A DNA stretch of 64,000 nucleotides from DASYRM01 sp036004405. GTDB lineage: Bacteria > Acidobacteriota > Vicinamibacteria > Vicinamibacterales > UBA2999. The position numbers and the translations under genes were made by a program. The notes beneath the pieces were generated by a model. The model was not told the origin of the DNA, searched no databases, and saw only the letters and a program-made list of their open reading frames with translations. Within the stretch, counting starts at the first letter, position 1. Every line of letters starts with the position of its first letter. Location: the NCBI GenBank assembly GCA_036004405.1, contig DASYRM010000113.1:62001-126000 (forward strand). Direction: 5' to 3'. Shown here piece after piece: positions 34,290-42,003 of the stretch.

Positions 34290-35767
34290 ACACGATTGAG
34301 CTGCTGCGCGGCGGGTTCGACAGCGCACTCTCGTGGACCCACCTGCTGTGGGCGTTTGCCGGCGTGACGCTGGGGACGGCGGTGGGCGTGCTGCCGGGCA
34401 TCGGCCCCGCGCTCACCGTGGCGCTGCTCCTGCCGATCACGTTCAACCTCGACCCGACCAGCGCCTTCATCATGTTCGGCGGCATCTACTACGGCGCGAT
34501 GTATGGCGGCTCCACCACCAGCATCCTGCTGAACACACCGGGCGAGACGGCGTCGATCGCCACCGCCATCGATGGCTACGCGATGGCACGGCAGGGCCGC
34601 GGAGCATCGGCGCTCACGACGGCCGCCATCGGATCGTTCGTCGCCGGCACGCTGGCCACCATTGCGTTGACGTTCTTCTCGCCGCTCTTGGCGTCGGTGG
34701 CGCTCCGGTTCGGACCGGCCGAATATTTCGCGCTCGCCGTGCTGGCGTTCACGACGGTGTCGGCGCTCATCGGCGGGTCGCTCACGCGCGGGCTCTTCAG
34801 CCTGTTCCTCGGCCTCGCGCTGGGTCTCGTCGGCATCGACCAGCTGACGGGCGATGCGCGCTTCGCGTTCGGCATCCCACAGTTGCTCGACGGCATCGAC
34901 GTGCTGATCCTGGTGATCGGGCTGTTTGCCGTCGGCGAGACGTTCTATCAGGCCTGGCGCCACGGGCGTGATGAACCCGAGGTGATTGCGCTGCAGACCT
35001 TCACCGGCATGAGCCGCCAGGACTGGTCGCGATCCTGGCGTCCCTGGCTGCGGGGGACGGCCATCGGCTTTCCGCTCGGCGTCCTGCCGGTGGGCGGCTC
35101 GGTGATTCCCACCTTTCTCTCGTACAGCGTGGAGAAGCGGTTGAGCGCGACGCCCGAGGAGTTCGGGCGCGGCGCCATCGAGGGCGTGGCGGGGCCCGAA
35201 GCGGCCAACAACGCCGCGGCGGCGGGCGTACTGGTGCCGCTCCTCACGCTCGGCCTGCCGTCGTCGGCCACGGCCGCGGTGCTGCTCGCGGCCTTCGAGC
35301 AGTACGGGCTGCAGCCGGGACCGCTGCTGTTCTCGTCCCGTCCCGACCTGGTCTGGACGCTGATCGCGAGCCTCTACATCGGCAACGTGATGCTGCTCGT
35401 GCTCAACCTGCCGCTGGTCGGCGTGTGGGCGCGCGTCATGCTCGTCCCGCGGCCGCTGCTCTTCGGCGGCATCCTGGTACTCGCCTCGCTTGGCACCTAC
35501 AGCCTCAACGCGTCGATGCTCGACGTCGTGCTGCTGTTCGCCACCGGCGTGGTCGGCTGCGCCATGCGTGTGCATGACGTGCCGCTGGTGCCGGCGGTGC
35601 TGGGGCTGGTGCTCGGGCCGCTGGCAGAGCTGCAGTTCCGGCGCGCGCTCGCGATCAGCGAAGGCGACCTGACCGTCTTCCTCACCCGCCCGCTGTGCGC
35701 GGCGCTGCTGGCCGTGTCGGTGGCGGCGCTGATTACGCCCGCGGTCGTCAAGGTGCGGCGCGCATGA
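34286..35767 (+). CDS. tctA: tripartite tricarboxylate transporter large membrane subunit TctA
   Basis: 493 aa, about 11 helices. The TctA signature GVLPGIGPALTVALLLPITF near residue 38 and the repeated GVLPVGGSVIPTFLSY near 265 mark the two halves of the transport domain. GGSTTSILLNTPGE is the conserved loop. Works with the preceding fused TctC-TctB and likely brings in citrate, tricarballylate or a related acid using an ion gradient. Stop overlaps the tcuA start by 4 bp. Confidence 0.93.
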   Translation: MNTIELLRGGFDSALSWTHLLWAFAGVTLGTAVGVLPGIGPALTVALLLPITFNLDPTSAFIMFGGIYYGAMYGGSTTSILLNTPGETASIATAIDGYAMARQGRGASALTTAAIGSFVAGTLATIALTFFSPLLASVALRFGPAEYFALAVLAFTTVSALIGGSLTRGLFSLFLGLALGLVGIDQLTGDARFAFGIPQLLDGIDVLILVIGLFAVGETFYQAWRHGRDEPEVIALQTFTGMSRQDWSRSWRPWLRGTAIGFPLGVLPVGGSVIPTFLSYSVEKRLSATPEEFGRGAIEGVAGPEAANNAAAAGVLVPLLTLGLPSSATAAVLLAAFEQYGLQPGPLLFSSRPDLVWTLIASLYIGNVMLLVLNLPLVGVWARVMLVPRPLLFGGILVLASLGTYSLNASMLDVVLLFATGVVGCAMRVHDVPLVPAVLGLVLGPLAELQFRRALAISEGDLTVFLTRPLCAALLAVSVAALITPAVVKVRRA

Positions 35768-37209
35768 TGGCGGCACGTCGTGGCGGGTCTTCCGCCTTCG
35801 CCAAGGCTACGGCGGACAGGTCAGACGCGCCTCCGGACTACGACGTGGCGGTGCTGGGCGGCGGCAACGCGGCGCTGTGCGCAGCGCTGACGGCTCGGGA
35901 AGCCGGCTGCCGTGTGGTGATCGTCGAGCGGGCCCCGCGACACATGCGCGGCGGCAACAGCCGGCACACCCGCAACCTGCGCTGCGCGCACGGCGCGCCG
36001 ACCGACGTGCTGACCGACGCGTACGAGGACGGCGAGTTTCTGTCCGACCTGCACCGCGTCAACGGCGGCGAGTCGGACGCGGGGTTGTCGCGTCTGCTCA
36101 TCGAGCAGTCGCGCGACTGCGCCGGATGGATGGAGCGCCACGGGGTGCGGTTTCAGGCGGCGCTCCGGGGCACGCTGCACCTGTCGCGCACCAACGCGTT
36201 CTTCCTCGGCGGTGGGAAAGCGCTGATGAACGCCTACTACGCCGCGGCTGCGCGGCTGGGGATCGACGTGCTCTACGATGCCGACGTCGTGGCGCTCGAA
36301 CTCGACGGCGGCAGGTTTCGCGCGGCGACCATCGTGGTGGACGGAGAGCATCGCGTCGTGCGCGCGCGCGCGGCGGTGGTGGCCACCGGCGGGTTCGAAG
36401 CGAACCTCGAATGGCTCAAAGAGGCGTGGGGCGCCGCCGCCGAGCATTTCATCGTGCGCGGCACGCCGTACAACACCGGCGCGGTGCTGCGCCTGCTGCT
36501 CGACGCCGGCGCAGTACCGGTAGGCGACCCGCGCGGCTGCCATGCCATCGCCGTGGACGCCCGCGCGCCGCGCTTCGACGGCGGCATCGTGACGCGACTG
36601 GACTGCATCCCGCTCGGCATCGTCGTCAATCGCCATGGCGATCGGTTTGCGGACGAAGGGCAGGACCTGTGGCCGAAGCGATACGCGAGCTGGGGCGCTC
36701 TCGTCATGGCACAACCGGACCAGGAGGCGTACTGCCTGGTGGATGCCAAGGCGATCGGCCGCTTCATGCCCTCGGTGTTTCCTCCATTTGCGGCGCCGTC
36801 GATTCGCGAGCTGGCGTCGGGGCTCGGGCTGGCGCCGGATCGCGTCGTCGCCGCCGTCGAGGCGTTCAACCACGCGGTTCAGCCGGGCACGTTCGATCTC
36901 GAGACGCTCGACGGCTGCCGGACCGCAGGGCTGACGCCGCCGAAAAGCCACTGGGCGCAGCGGCTCGATACGCCGCCGTTCTGGGGCTACCCGCTGCGGC
37001 CCGGGATCACCTTCACCTACCTCGGCGTGACCGTGGATCACGACGCCCGTGTCGTGATCGGTGGAGCGCCGTCGCAGAATCTCTTCGCCGCGGGCGAAGT
37101 GATGGCCGGCAACGTGCTGCGGCGCGGCTACCTCGCCGGCATCGGCATGACCATCGGCACCGTCTTCGGCCGGCTCGCCGGCCAGCGTGCGGCAGATGCA
37201 GCTCGATGA
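35764..37209 (+). CDS. tcuA: FAD-dependent tricarballylate dehydrogenase (TcuA-like)
   Basis: 481 aa, fumarate-reductase/succinate-dehydrogenase flavoprotein family. FAD-binding DYDVAVLGGGNAALCAALTA begins near residue 25; GGNSRHTRNLRCA and ATGGFEANLEWLK are TcuA-type motifs; the C-terminus has the ADP-contact block GEVMAGNVLRRGYLAGIGMT. In Salmonella, TcuA oxidises tricarballylate to cis-aconitate. Residues 10-18 (SAFAKATAD) come from an inserted palindrome (35791-35816) and are not family sequence. Followed by tcuB with a 14-bp overlap. Confidence 0.88.
   Translation: MMAARRGGSSAFAKATADRSDAPPDYDVAVLGGGNAALCAALTAREAGCRVVIVERAPRHMRGGNSRHTRNLRCAHGAPTDVLTDAYEDGEFLSDLHRVNGGESDAGLSRLLIEQSRDCAGWMERHGVRFQAALRGTLHLSRTNAFFLGGGKALMNAYYAAAARLGIDVLYDADVVALELDGGRFRAATIVVDGEHRVVRARAAVVATGGFEANLEWLKEAWGAAAEHFIVRGTPYNTGAVLRLLLDAGAVPVGDPRGCHAIAVDARAPRFDGGIVTRLDCIPLGIVVNRHGDRFADEGQDLWPKRYASWGALVMAQPDQEAYCLVDAKAIGRFMPSVFPPFAAPSIRELASGLGLAPDRVVAAVEAFNHAVQPGTFDLETLDGCRTAGLTPPKSHWAQRLDTPPFWGYPLRPGITFTYLGVTVDHDARVVIGGAPSQNLFAAGEVMAGNVLRRGYLAGIGMTIGTVFGRLAGQRAADAAR
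35791..35816. repeat. 26-bp TCCGCC...GGCGGA palindrome, in-frame in tcuA
   Basis: TCCGCC and GGCGGA arms flank TTCGCCAAGGCTAC. It is 24/26 identical to the copy in the topoisomerase gene (47167-47192) and shares its ends with the longer units at 57611 and 57722. Confidence 0.85.
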
Positions 37210-38308
37210 GACGGGCCGCCTGAAGGCGGCCCCTAGGCTGGAGAACGGGGCGCGCACCTTGACGGTGTGCAACGCCTGCCGCTACTGCGAGCAGTACTGC
37301 CCGGTGTTTCCCGCGATGGAAGCGCGTACGGCGTTCGCGCGCGTCGACCTGGCCTACCTCGCCAACCTCTGTCACAACTGCGGCGAGTGTCTATACGCGT
37401 GTCAGTACGCGCCGCCGCACGAGTTCGGCATCAACGTGCCGCGGACGCTGGCGGAGATCCGGCTGGCCTCGTATGAGGAATACGCGTGGCCGCGCCGGCT
37501 GGCGGCGGCCTTCCGCGGCCACTCGGTGCTCACGGCGGTGGCGCTCGTCATCGCCTTCAGCGTCGTGATGCTGCGCGTGGCGCGAGTGACGGGTTCGGCG
37601 GTGCCGGCGCCGGCGGACCCCGGCGACTTCTACGCCGTGGTGCCGCACGGCGTGATGGTGGCGCTGTTCGGCGGCGTGTTCGCGTTCGTGGTGTTCGCGA
37701 TGGCCATCGGCGTCGCGCGGTTCGTTCGCGATGCGTCAGGCAGGCCTGAAAGCCTGCGGCCACGTACTGGTGCGACGTGGCGGGCGCTCCGCGACGCGAT
37801 GACGCTGCGCCACCTTCATGGAAACGGGGCCGACTGCGTGTCGGGCGAGGAGGAGCGCCGGCCGTGGCGCCGCTGGTCGCATCACCTCGTGCTCTCGGGG
37901 TTCCTGCTGTGCTTCGCGTCGACGTCCGTGGCGGCGGTCTACCACACCGTGTTCGGGTGGCTCGCGCCGTACGCCTACACGAGCGCGCCGGTCGTGCTGG
38001 GCTCACTTGGGGGAGTCGCGTTGCTCGCCGGTTGCGCCGCGCTATGGGTCCTGCAGGCGCGGCGTGACCGCGCGCTGGGCGATCCGGCACAGAGCGGCCC
38101 CGACCAGTCGTTCATCGCGCTGCTCTTCGTCGTCAGCTTTACCGGCCTGGCGCTGCTCGTGCTTCGCGATTCGGCCGCGATGGGTCGTCTGCTGGCGCTG
38201 CATCTGGGCGCGGTCCTGGCCCTGTTCGTCACGCTGCCGTACGGCAAATTCGTCCACGGCCTGTATCGACTCGCCGCGCTGTGGGTGTACGAGCGCGGCC
38301 GTGCGTAG
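37196..38308 (+). CDS. tcuB: tricarballylate utilisation 4Fe-4S membrane protein (TcuB-like)
   Basis: About 370 aa (ATG 37196; GTG 37187 possible). Two 4Fe-4S motifs lie near the N-terminus: CNACRYCEQYCPV and CHNCGECLYACQYAPPHEFGINVP. At least six membrane helices follow, with His residues suited to heme or quinone contact (WSHHLVLSGF). In Salmonella TcuB reoxidises the FAD of TcuA and feeds electrons to the membrane. Residues 6-13 and 182-188 are encoded by palindromes (37213-37232 and 37740-37757). Confidence 0.9.
   Translation: MQLDETGRLKAAPRLENGARTLTVCNACRYCEQYCPVFPAMEARTAFARVDLAYLANLCHNCGECLYACQYAPPHEFGINVPRTLAEIRLASYEEYAWPRRLAAAFRGHSVLTAVALVIAFSVVMLRVARVTGSAVPAPADPGDFYAVVPHGVMVALFGGVFAFVVFAMAIGVARFVRDASGRPESLRPRTGATWRALRDAMTLRHLHGNGADCVSGEEERRPWRRWSHHLVLSGFLLCFASTSVAAVYHTVFGWLAPYAYTSAPVVLGSLGGVALLAGCAALWVLQARRDRALGDPAQSGPDQSFIALLFVVSFTGLALLVLRDSAAMGRLLALHLGAVLALFVTLPYGKFVHGLYRLAALWVYERGRA
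37213..37232. repeat. CT-NN-AG palindrome within the tcuB coding start
   Basis: GGGCCGCCT/AGGCGGCCC with loop ga, followed by CCTAGG. It lies in-frame within the N-terminal codons of tcuB. Same stem as copies at 13575, 31152 and 40768. Confidence 0.85.
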
Positions 38309-38358
38309 AGGCGGACCATCAGGTAGACGTACGTAGAGGCGGACCTTTAGGTCCGCCT
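38304..38358. repeat. two CGTAGAGGCGGACC elements, one complete
   Basis: A partial copy (CGTAGAGGCGGACC at about 38304) is followed by a full palindrome AGGCGGACCT/AGGTCCGCCT (38337-38346 and 38349-38358, loop tt) preceded by CGTAG. They lie between tcuB and the next gene. Confidence 0.85.
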
Positions 38359-38375
38359 GCTCTAGAATCACCTCC

Positions 38376-39422
38376 ATGACGCGCCTTCTCATCGGACTGA
38401 CGATGGCTCTCCTCGTGGTCTCCGCGTCCTCGGTGCGCGCCGAGTGGGACCCGGCGCTGGCGGCCCGCTATCTCGACGCACGGCAGCAGGCGTGGTTCGA
38501 CTGGAAGACCGCGCAGTCGTCCGACGGTCCGTGCGTGTCGTGTCATACCGGCATGACCTATCTGCTGGCGCGGCCAGTGCTGCGCCGGTCGCTGCACGAA
38601 GCCGGGCCCACCACCTTTGAGACCGGCTACCTGAATCGCCTGCGGACAAAGATGAACAAGCCGGCGGAGGGCGCACTCGGCACGGTCGAGGCCGTGATGA
38701 GCGCGATGTTCTTGAGCCGCGACGACGCCCGCGCCACCATGAGCTCGCATTCGAAACAGGCGTTCGATCGTCTGTGGGAGCAGCAGGACAGCGGGGGTTC
38801 GAACAAGGGCGGGTGGCAATGGTACGAGGCCAACCTCGATCCGTGGGAGAACCACGAGTCCGGCTACTACGGCGCGTCTCTGGTCGCGCTGGCGCTCGGC
38901 CAGACGCCTGACTCGTATCGGCAGGATGCCGCCGTTCGCGACCACGCGTCAGCGCTGACCGCCTATCTGACCAACCCCGTGGCCCCGCCGCGGCTGCACG
39001 ATCGATTAGCGTTCCTGTGGGCGTCGGCCACGATGCCCGGGCTCTTGTCCGACGCCTCGCGTCCGACGCTCATCGCGGAGGTGTTCTCCAAGCAGGAGCC
39101 CGACGGCGGGTGGAGCCTGGCTGGTCTCGGGCCATGGATGGCGCACGCGGATCCGCCCCCGTCGACCGGCAGCCACGCGTACGCGACCGCGTTCACGGCC
39201 TTCGCGCTGCAGCGGGCCGGGGTGCGCGCCTCGAACCCCGGGCTCGCCAAAGCCATCGGCTGGCTGCGGTCGCGTCAGGATCCGGTCACCGGCGCCTGGC
39301 CCGCGGTGTCGATGAACAAGCGCTACCCGGACGGGTCGATGATGTCGCTGTTCATGCAGGACGCCGCCACGGCGTTCGCGTCCATCGTCCTCGTGGAGGC
39401 CGACGCGGCGCCGCGCCGTTAG
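38376..39422 (+). CDS. secreted c-type heme / squalene-cyclase-fold protein
   Basis: 348 aa. Signal peptide (MTRLLIGLTMALLVVS), then a heme c motif CVSCH (C53, C56, H57). The rest (about 90-340) has alpha/alpha-toroid repeats with QW-like motifs (QEPDGGWSLAG, RQDPVTGAWPA), as in prenyltransferase/squalene-hopene cyclase folds. The DxDD acid of true cyclases is absent. Periplasmic heme-dependent redox or binding role inferred. It ends 10 bp before the TIR gene, so co-transcription is likely. Confidence 0.82.
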   Translation: MTRLLIGLTMALLVVSASSVRAEWDPALAARYLDARQQAWFDWKTAQSSDGPCVSCHTGMTYLLARPVLRRSLHEAGPTTFETGYLNRLRTKMNKPAEGALGTVEAVMSAMFLSRDDARATMSSHSKQAFDRLWEQQDSGGSNKGGWQWYEANLDPWENHESGYYGASLVALALGQTPDSYRQDAAVRDHASALTAYLTNPVAPPRLHDRLAFLWASATMPGLLSDASRPTLIAEVFSKQEPDGGWSLAGLGPWMAHADPPPSTGSHAYATAFTAFALQRAGVRASNPGLAKAIGWLRSRQDPVTGAWPAVSMNKRYPDGSMMSLFMQDAATAFASIVLVEADAAPRR

Positions 39423-39432
39423 CCTCGGCGAG

Positions 39433-40767
39433 ATGCCCGGCCGAATCTTCATCTCCTACGCGTCTGAGGACGCGGCGGTTGCCGATCGCATCCGCACCGG
39501 GCTCGAGCAAGCGGGCGTCGCCTGCTGGATCGCGCCGCGCGACATCGAGCCCGGCACCAGCTTTCCCGCTGCCATTACCGCTGCCATCCGCGAGTGCACC
39601 GCACAGGTGCTGCTGCTCACGGCCGAAGGCAACGCGTCGCGTCACGTCCTGAGCGAGGTCGAGCTCGCCTTCAACGCCGGCAAGCCGATTCTCGCCGTCC
39701 TCGTCGGCAAGGTCACACCGTCCACCGACCTGCAGTACTTCATTTCCACCTCGCATTGGTTCGACGCGGAGGCCTCGTTCGACGACGACGATCTGGGGAA
39801 GCTGAAGGTCGATCTCGAGAAGCTGGTAGCGGGCGAGCGGTTGCGCGTCGAGCAGGCACGTCAGCGGTGGCGCACGTTGCGGGGCGCGCGCCCTGCGCTC
39901 ATCGCCGCCGCCGTCGTCTTTGTGCTGGGCATCGGCGGCGCCTTCTACTTCACCTCGCGACGGGCGCCCACGGGTCCAGCATCGAGTGCGCCTCCGGGCG
40001 CCGCGCCGGAAGCGACGCCGCCACGGTCCGAGCCGGCGGCGCCTGCACCCACGCCGGCGCCGGCCGCGCCCGCGGCGACGCCGTCAGCCCCCTCGCCGCG
40101 CACGAAGGTCAACGCCGCCGACGGACAGACGTACCTGTGGATTCCGCCGGGGAGCTTCGCGATGGGCTGTTCGAGCGGCGACGGCGACTGCCAGCCCGAC
40201 GAACTGCCGGTGCACACGGTGCGCATGCGCCGCGGCTTCTGGCTGGCGCGCACCGAGGTGACCAACGCGCAGTACGCGAAGCACGCGAAGACCGAGCGCG
40301 CGACCGGCGCGACCGACGCCGATCCGGCCGTCGGCATGGACCGCAGCGAGGCCAAGAAGTACTGCGCCGCCGTCGGCGGCCGGCTGCCCACCGAAGCGGA
40401 ATGGGAGTACGCAGCGCGGGCGGGCTCGCGCGAGCGCTACTACGACACGCTGTCGGACGTGGCCTGGTTCGAGAACAACGGCGGCGACAGGAGCCACCCG
40501 GTGGCGCAGAAGTCGCCGAACGCGTTCGGCCTCTACGACATGCTCGGCAACGTCTACGAGTGGGTGCTCGATCGCTATTACGACAAGTACGACGATACCG
40601 ACGACGCCGTCGAGGAGCCGCTCGCGCCCAACGCCTCGGCCGTCGCGCGCGGCGGCGCCTGGCATTCGAGCGCGAAGGAGCTGCGCGTCAGCAACCGCTT
40701 CGGCGTGCCGACCGACTACGCCGACGCGAACGTCGGCGTGCGGTGTGCGTTGAACGGATCGTCGTAG
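39433..40767 (+). CDS. TIR domain - transmembrane - FGE/SUMF1-fold protein
   Basis: 444 aa. TIR domain at 3-125: RIFISYASEDA (box 1), CWIAPRDIEPG, and candidate catalytic Glu75 in LSEVELAF. Membrane helix about 154-174, a Pro/Ala-rich linker to 224, then a formylglycine-generating-enzyme fold (228-441) with WIPPGSFAMG, RLPTEAEWEYAARAG, LGNVYEWVLDRY and VARGGAW. The two active-site cysteines of aerobic FGE are not present; only a terminal NVGVRCAL Cys remains. The outer domain is therefore likely a ligand-sensing or scaffold module. Cytosolic TIR plus external FGE fold suggests transmembrane signalling that may use NAD+; inferred. Confidence 0.87.
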   Translation: MPGRIFISYASEDAAVADRIRTGLEQAGVACWIAPRDIEPGTSFPAAITAAIRECTAQVLLLTAEGNASRHVLSEVELAFNAGKPILAVLVGKVTPSTDLQYFISTSHWFDAEASFDDDDLGKLKVDLEKLVAGERLRVEQARQRWRTLRGARPALIAAAVVFVLGIGGAFYFTSRRAPTGPASSAPPGAAPEATPPRSEPAAPAPTPAPAAPAATPSAPSPRTKVNAADGQTYLWIPPGSFAMGCSSGDGDCQPDELPVHTVRMRRGFWLARTEVTNAQYAKHAKTERATGATDADPAVGMDRSEAKKYCAAVGGRLPTEAEWEYAARAGSRERYYDTLSDVAWFENNGGDRSHPVAQKSPNAFGLYDMLGNVYEWVLDRYYDKYDDTDDAVEEPLAPNASAVARGGAWHSSAKELRVSNRFGVPTDYADANVGVRCALNGSS

Positions 40768-40808
40768 GGGCCGCCTTCAGGCGGCCCAGGGCCGGCTAAA
40801 GCCGGCCC
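40768..40808. repeat. two tandem palindromes between convergent genes
   Basis: GGGCCGCCT/AGGCGGCCC (40768-40776 and 40779-40787, loop tc), then GGGCCGGCT/AGCCGGCCC (40789-40797 and 40800-40808, loop aa). CGTAG precedes the pair. The different stems with full complementarity show covariation. Confidence 0.9.
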
Positions 40809-40814
40809 CCACGT

Positions 40815-41993
40815 CTACCGGAAGAGCAGCGGCGCGAACTCCGAGAGATAGTCGCGCCAGTTGATCCAGGTGTGCCCGCCCTCGCTCTCCGTGTAGACCG
40901 GCGAGAAGCCGTACTCCTTGAACAGGTTCACCGTCGAGCGTGTGGTCTGCAGCAGGAAATCGTCCTTGCCGGTCGAGAACCACAGCAGCTTCAGCCCCTT
41001 CTTCGTCTTGTCGTCGGCGAGCGCCGCGGCGTTGCGCTTCTCCCACTCGCTCGACCCCTTCGACCACGCGGGCGGCGCGGCGCCGCGCCCCGGAGTCGCG
41101 AAGACGCCGAACAGCCCCGAGCTGAAGACGCCCACGTAGCCAAACTTCGCGCCGTTGGCGGTGGCGATGTCGAGCGTCTGGCCGCCGCCCATCGAGAGCC
41201 CGGCGATGGCGGTGTTCTCGCGCCCTCCGGCCACGCGGTAGTGCTGTTCGACGTAGGGCACGATGCTGCCGAGGAAATCGCCCGAGAAGGCAGCGTTGGC
41301 ATCCGCGCTCACGACACCGGCCCCGGCCGGCCCGCGCGTGTGCCCGGCCGGCATCACCACGATCATGTCCTTGGCGGCCTTTTTCGCGATCAGGTTGTCG
41401 AGGATGAACCCGGCGCGCCCGGCGGTGGACCACGAGTGGTCGCTGTCGCCGGCGCCGTGCAGCAGGTAGAGCACCGGGTACTTCCGGCCGTTCGTCTCGT
41501 AGCCCGGCGGCGTGTAGACGTGCATCCGGCGGAACATGCCGAGCGAGTCGGAGTAGTACGTCACTTCGGCGACGGCGCCGCGCGGCACCGGCCTGGTGTC
41601 GAACAGGTCGGAGCCCGGCACGTACACGAGGCTCCACGCGTTGGTGTTGGCCTCGCTCGTGGCCGGGTTGCGCGGATCGAGCGTGGGCACGCCGTCCACG
41701 ACGAAGGCATAGCGATACGCGCCAGCCGGCACGGGGCCAAGCGTGACCTGCCATACGCCGCTCTCGGCCTTGGTCATCGGCGCACCGGCGCCGAAGGGCA
41801 CGCCTGGGACGTCGCTCGCGTCGAGCCGCACCGCTTCTGCCTTCGGCGCGTAGAGGCGTACGGTGATGCGGCGGTCGCCGGAGACTTCCGGCGAGACCAC
41901 CACCGGGGCAGCGGGGCCGCCTGCGCGCGCCGGCTGCGCCGCGGCGGGGGTCGCGAGGGCCAGAAGCAGCACCGGCACTGTAATCGATTGCAT
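40815..41993 (-). CDS. secreted esterase of the Fes/CE1 type with CBM48-like N-domain
   Basis: 392 aa. Signal peptide to about residue 19. The N-terminal beta-sandwich (30-130) has the GVWQVTLGPVPAGAYRYAFVVDG pattern of CBM48/isoamylase-N domains. The alpha/beta hydrolase follows with LYLLHGAGD (oxyanion region) and nucleophile Ser in IAGLSMGGGQ. A His near SEGGHTWINW and an Asp complete the expected triad. This is the architecture of feruloyl/enterochelin-type esterases, so the substrate is probably a plant or siderophore ester. It lies 10 bp after the patatin gene. Confidence 0.85.
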   Translation of the reverse strand: MQSITVPVLLLALATPAAAQPARAGGPAAPVVVSPEVSGDRRITVRLYAPKAEAVRLDASDVPGVPFGAGAPMTKAESGVWQVTLGPVPAGAYRYAFVVDGVPTLDPRNPATSEANTNAWSLVYVPGSDLFDTRPVPRGAVAEVTYYSDSLGMFRRMHVYTPPGYETNGRKYPVLYLLHGAGDSDHSWSTAGRAGFILDNLIAKKAAKDMIVVMPAGHTRGPAGAGVVSADANAAFSGDFLGSIVPYVEQHYRVAGGRENTAIAGLSMGGGQTLDIATANGAKFGYVGVFSSGLFGVFATPGRGAAPPAWSKGSSEWEKRNAAALADDKTKKGLKLLWFSTGKDDFLLQTTRSTVNLFKEYGFSPVYTESEGGHTWINWRDYLSEFAPLLFR

Positions 41994-42003
41994 GGAGGCG
42001 ATT

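Noticed and set aside
34223..35776. 517-aa minus-strand frame
   Set aside because: Antisense to tctA with low-complexity His/Arg/Gln composition.
39433..40767. active formylglycine-generating enzyme
   Set aside because: The fold is present but the catalytic cysteine pair is missing; only one cysteine near the end remains.
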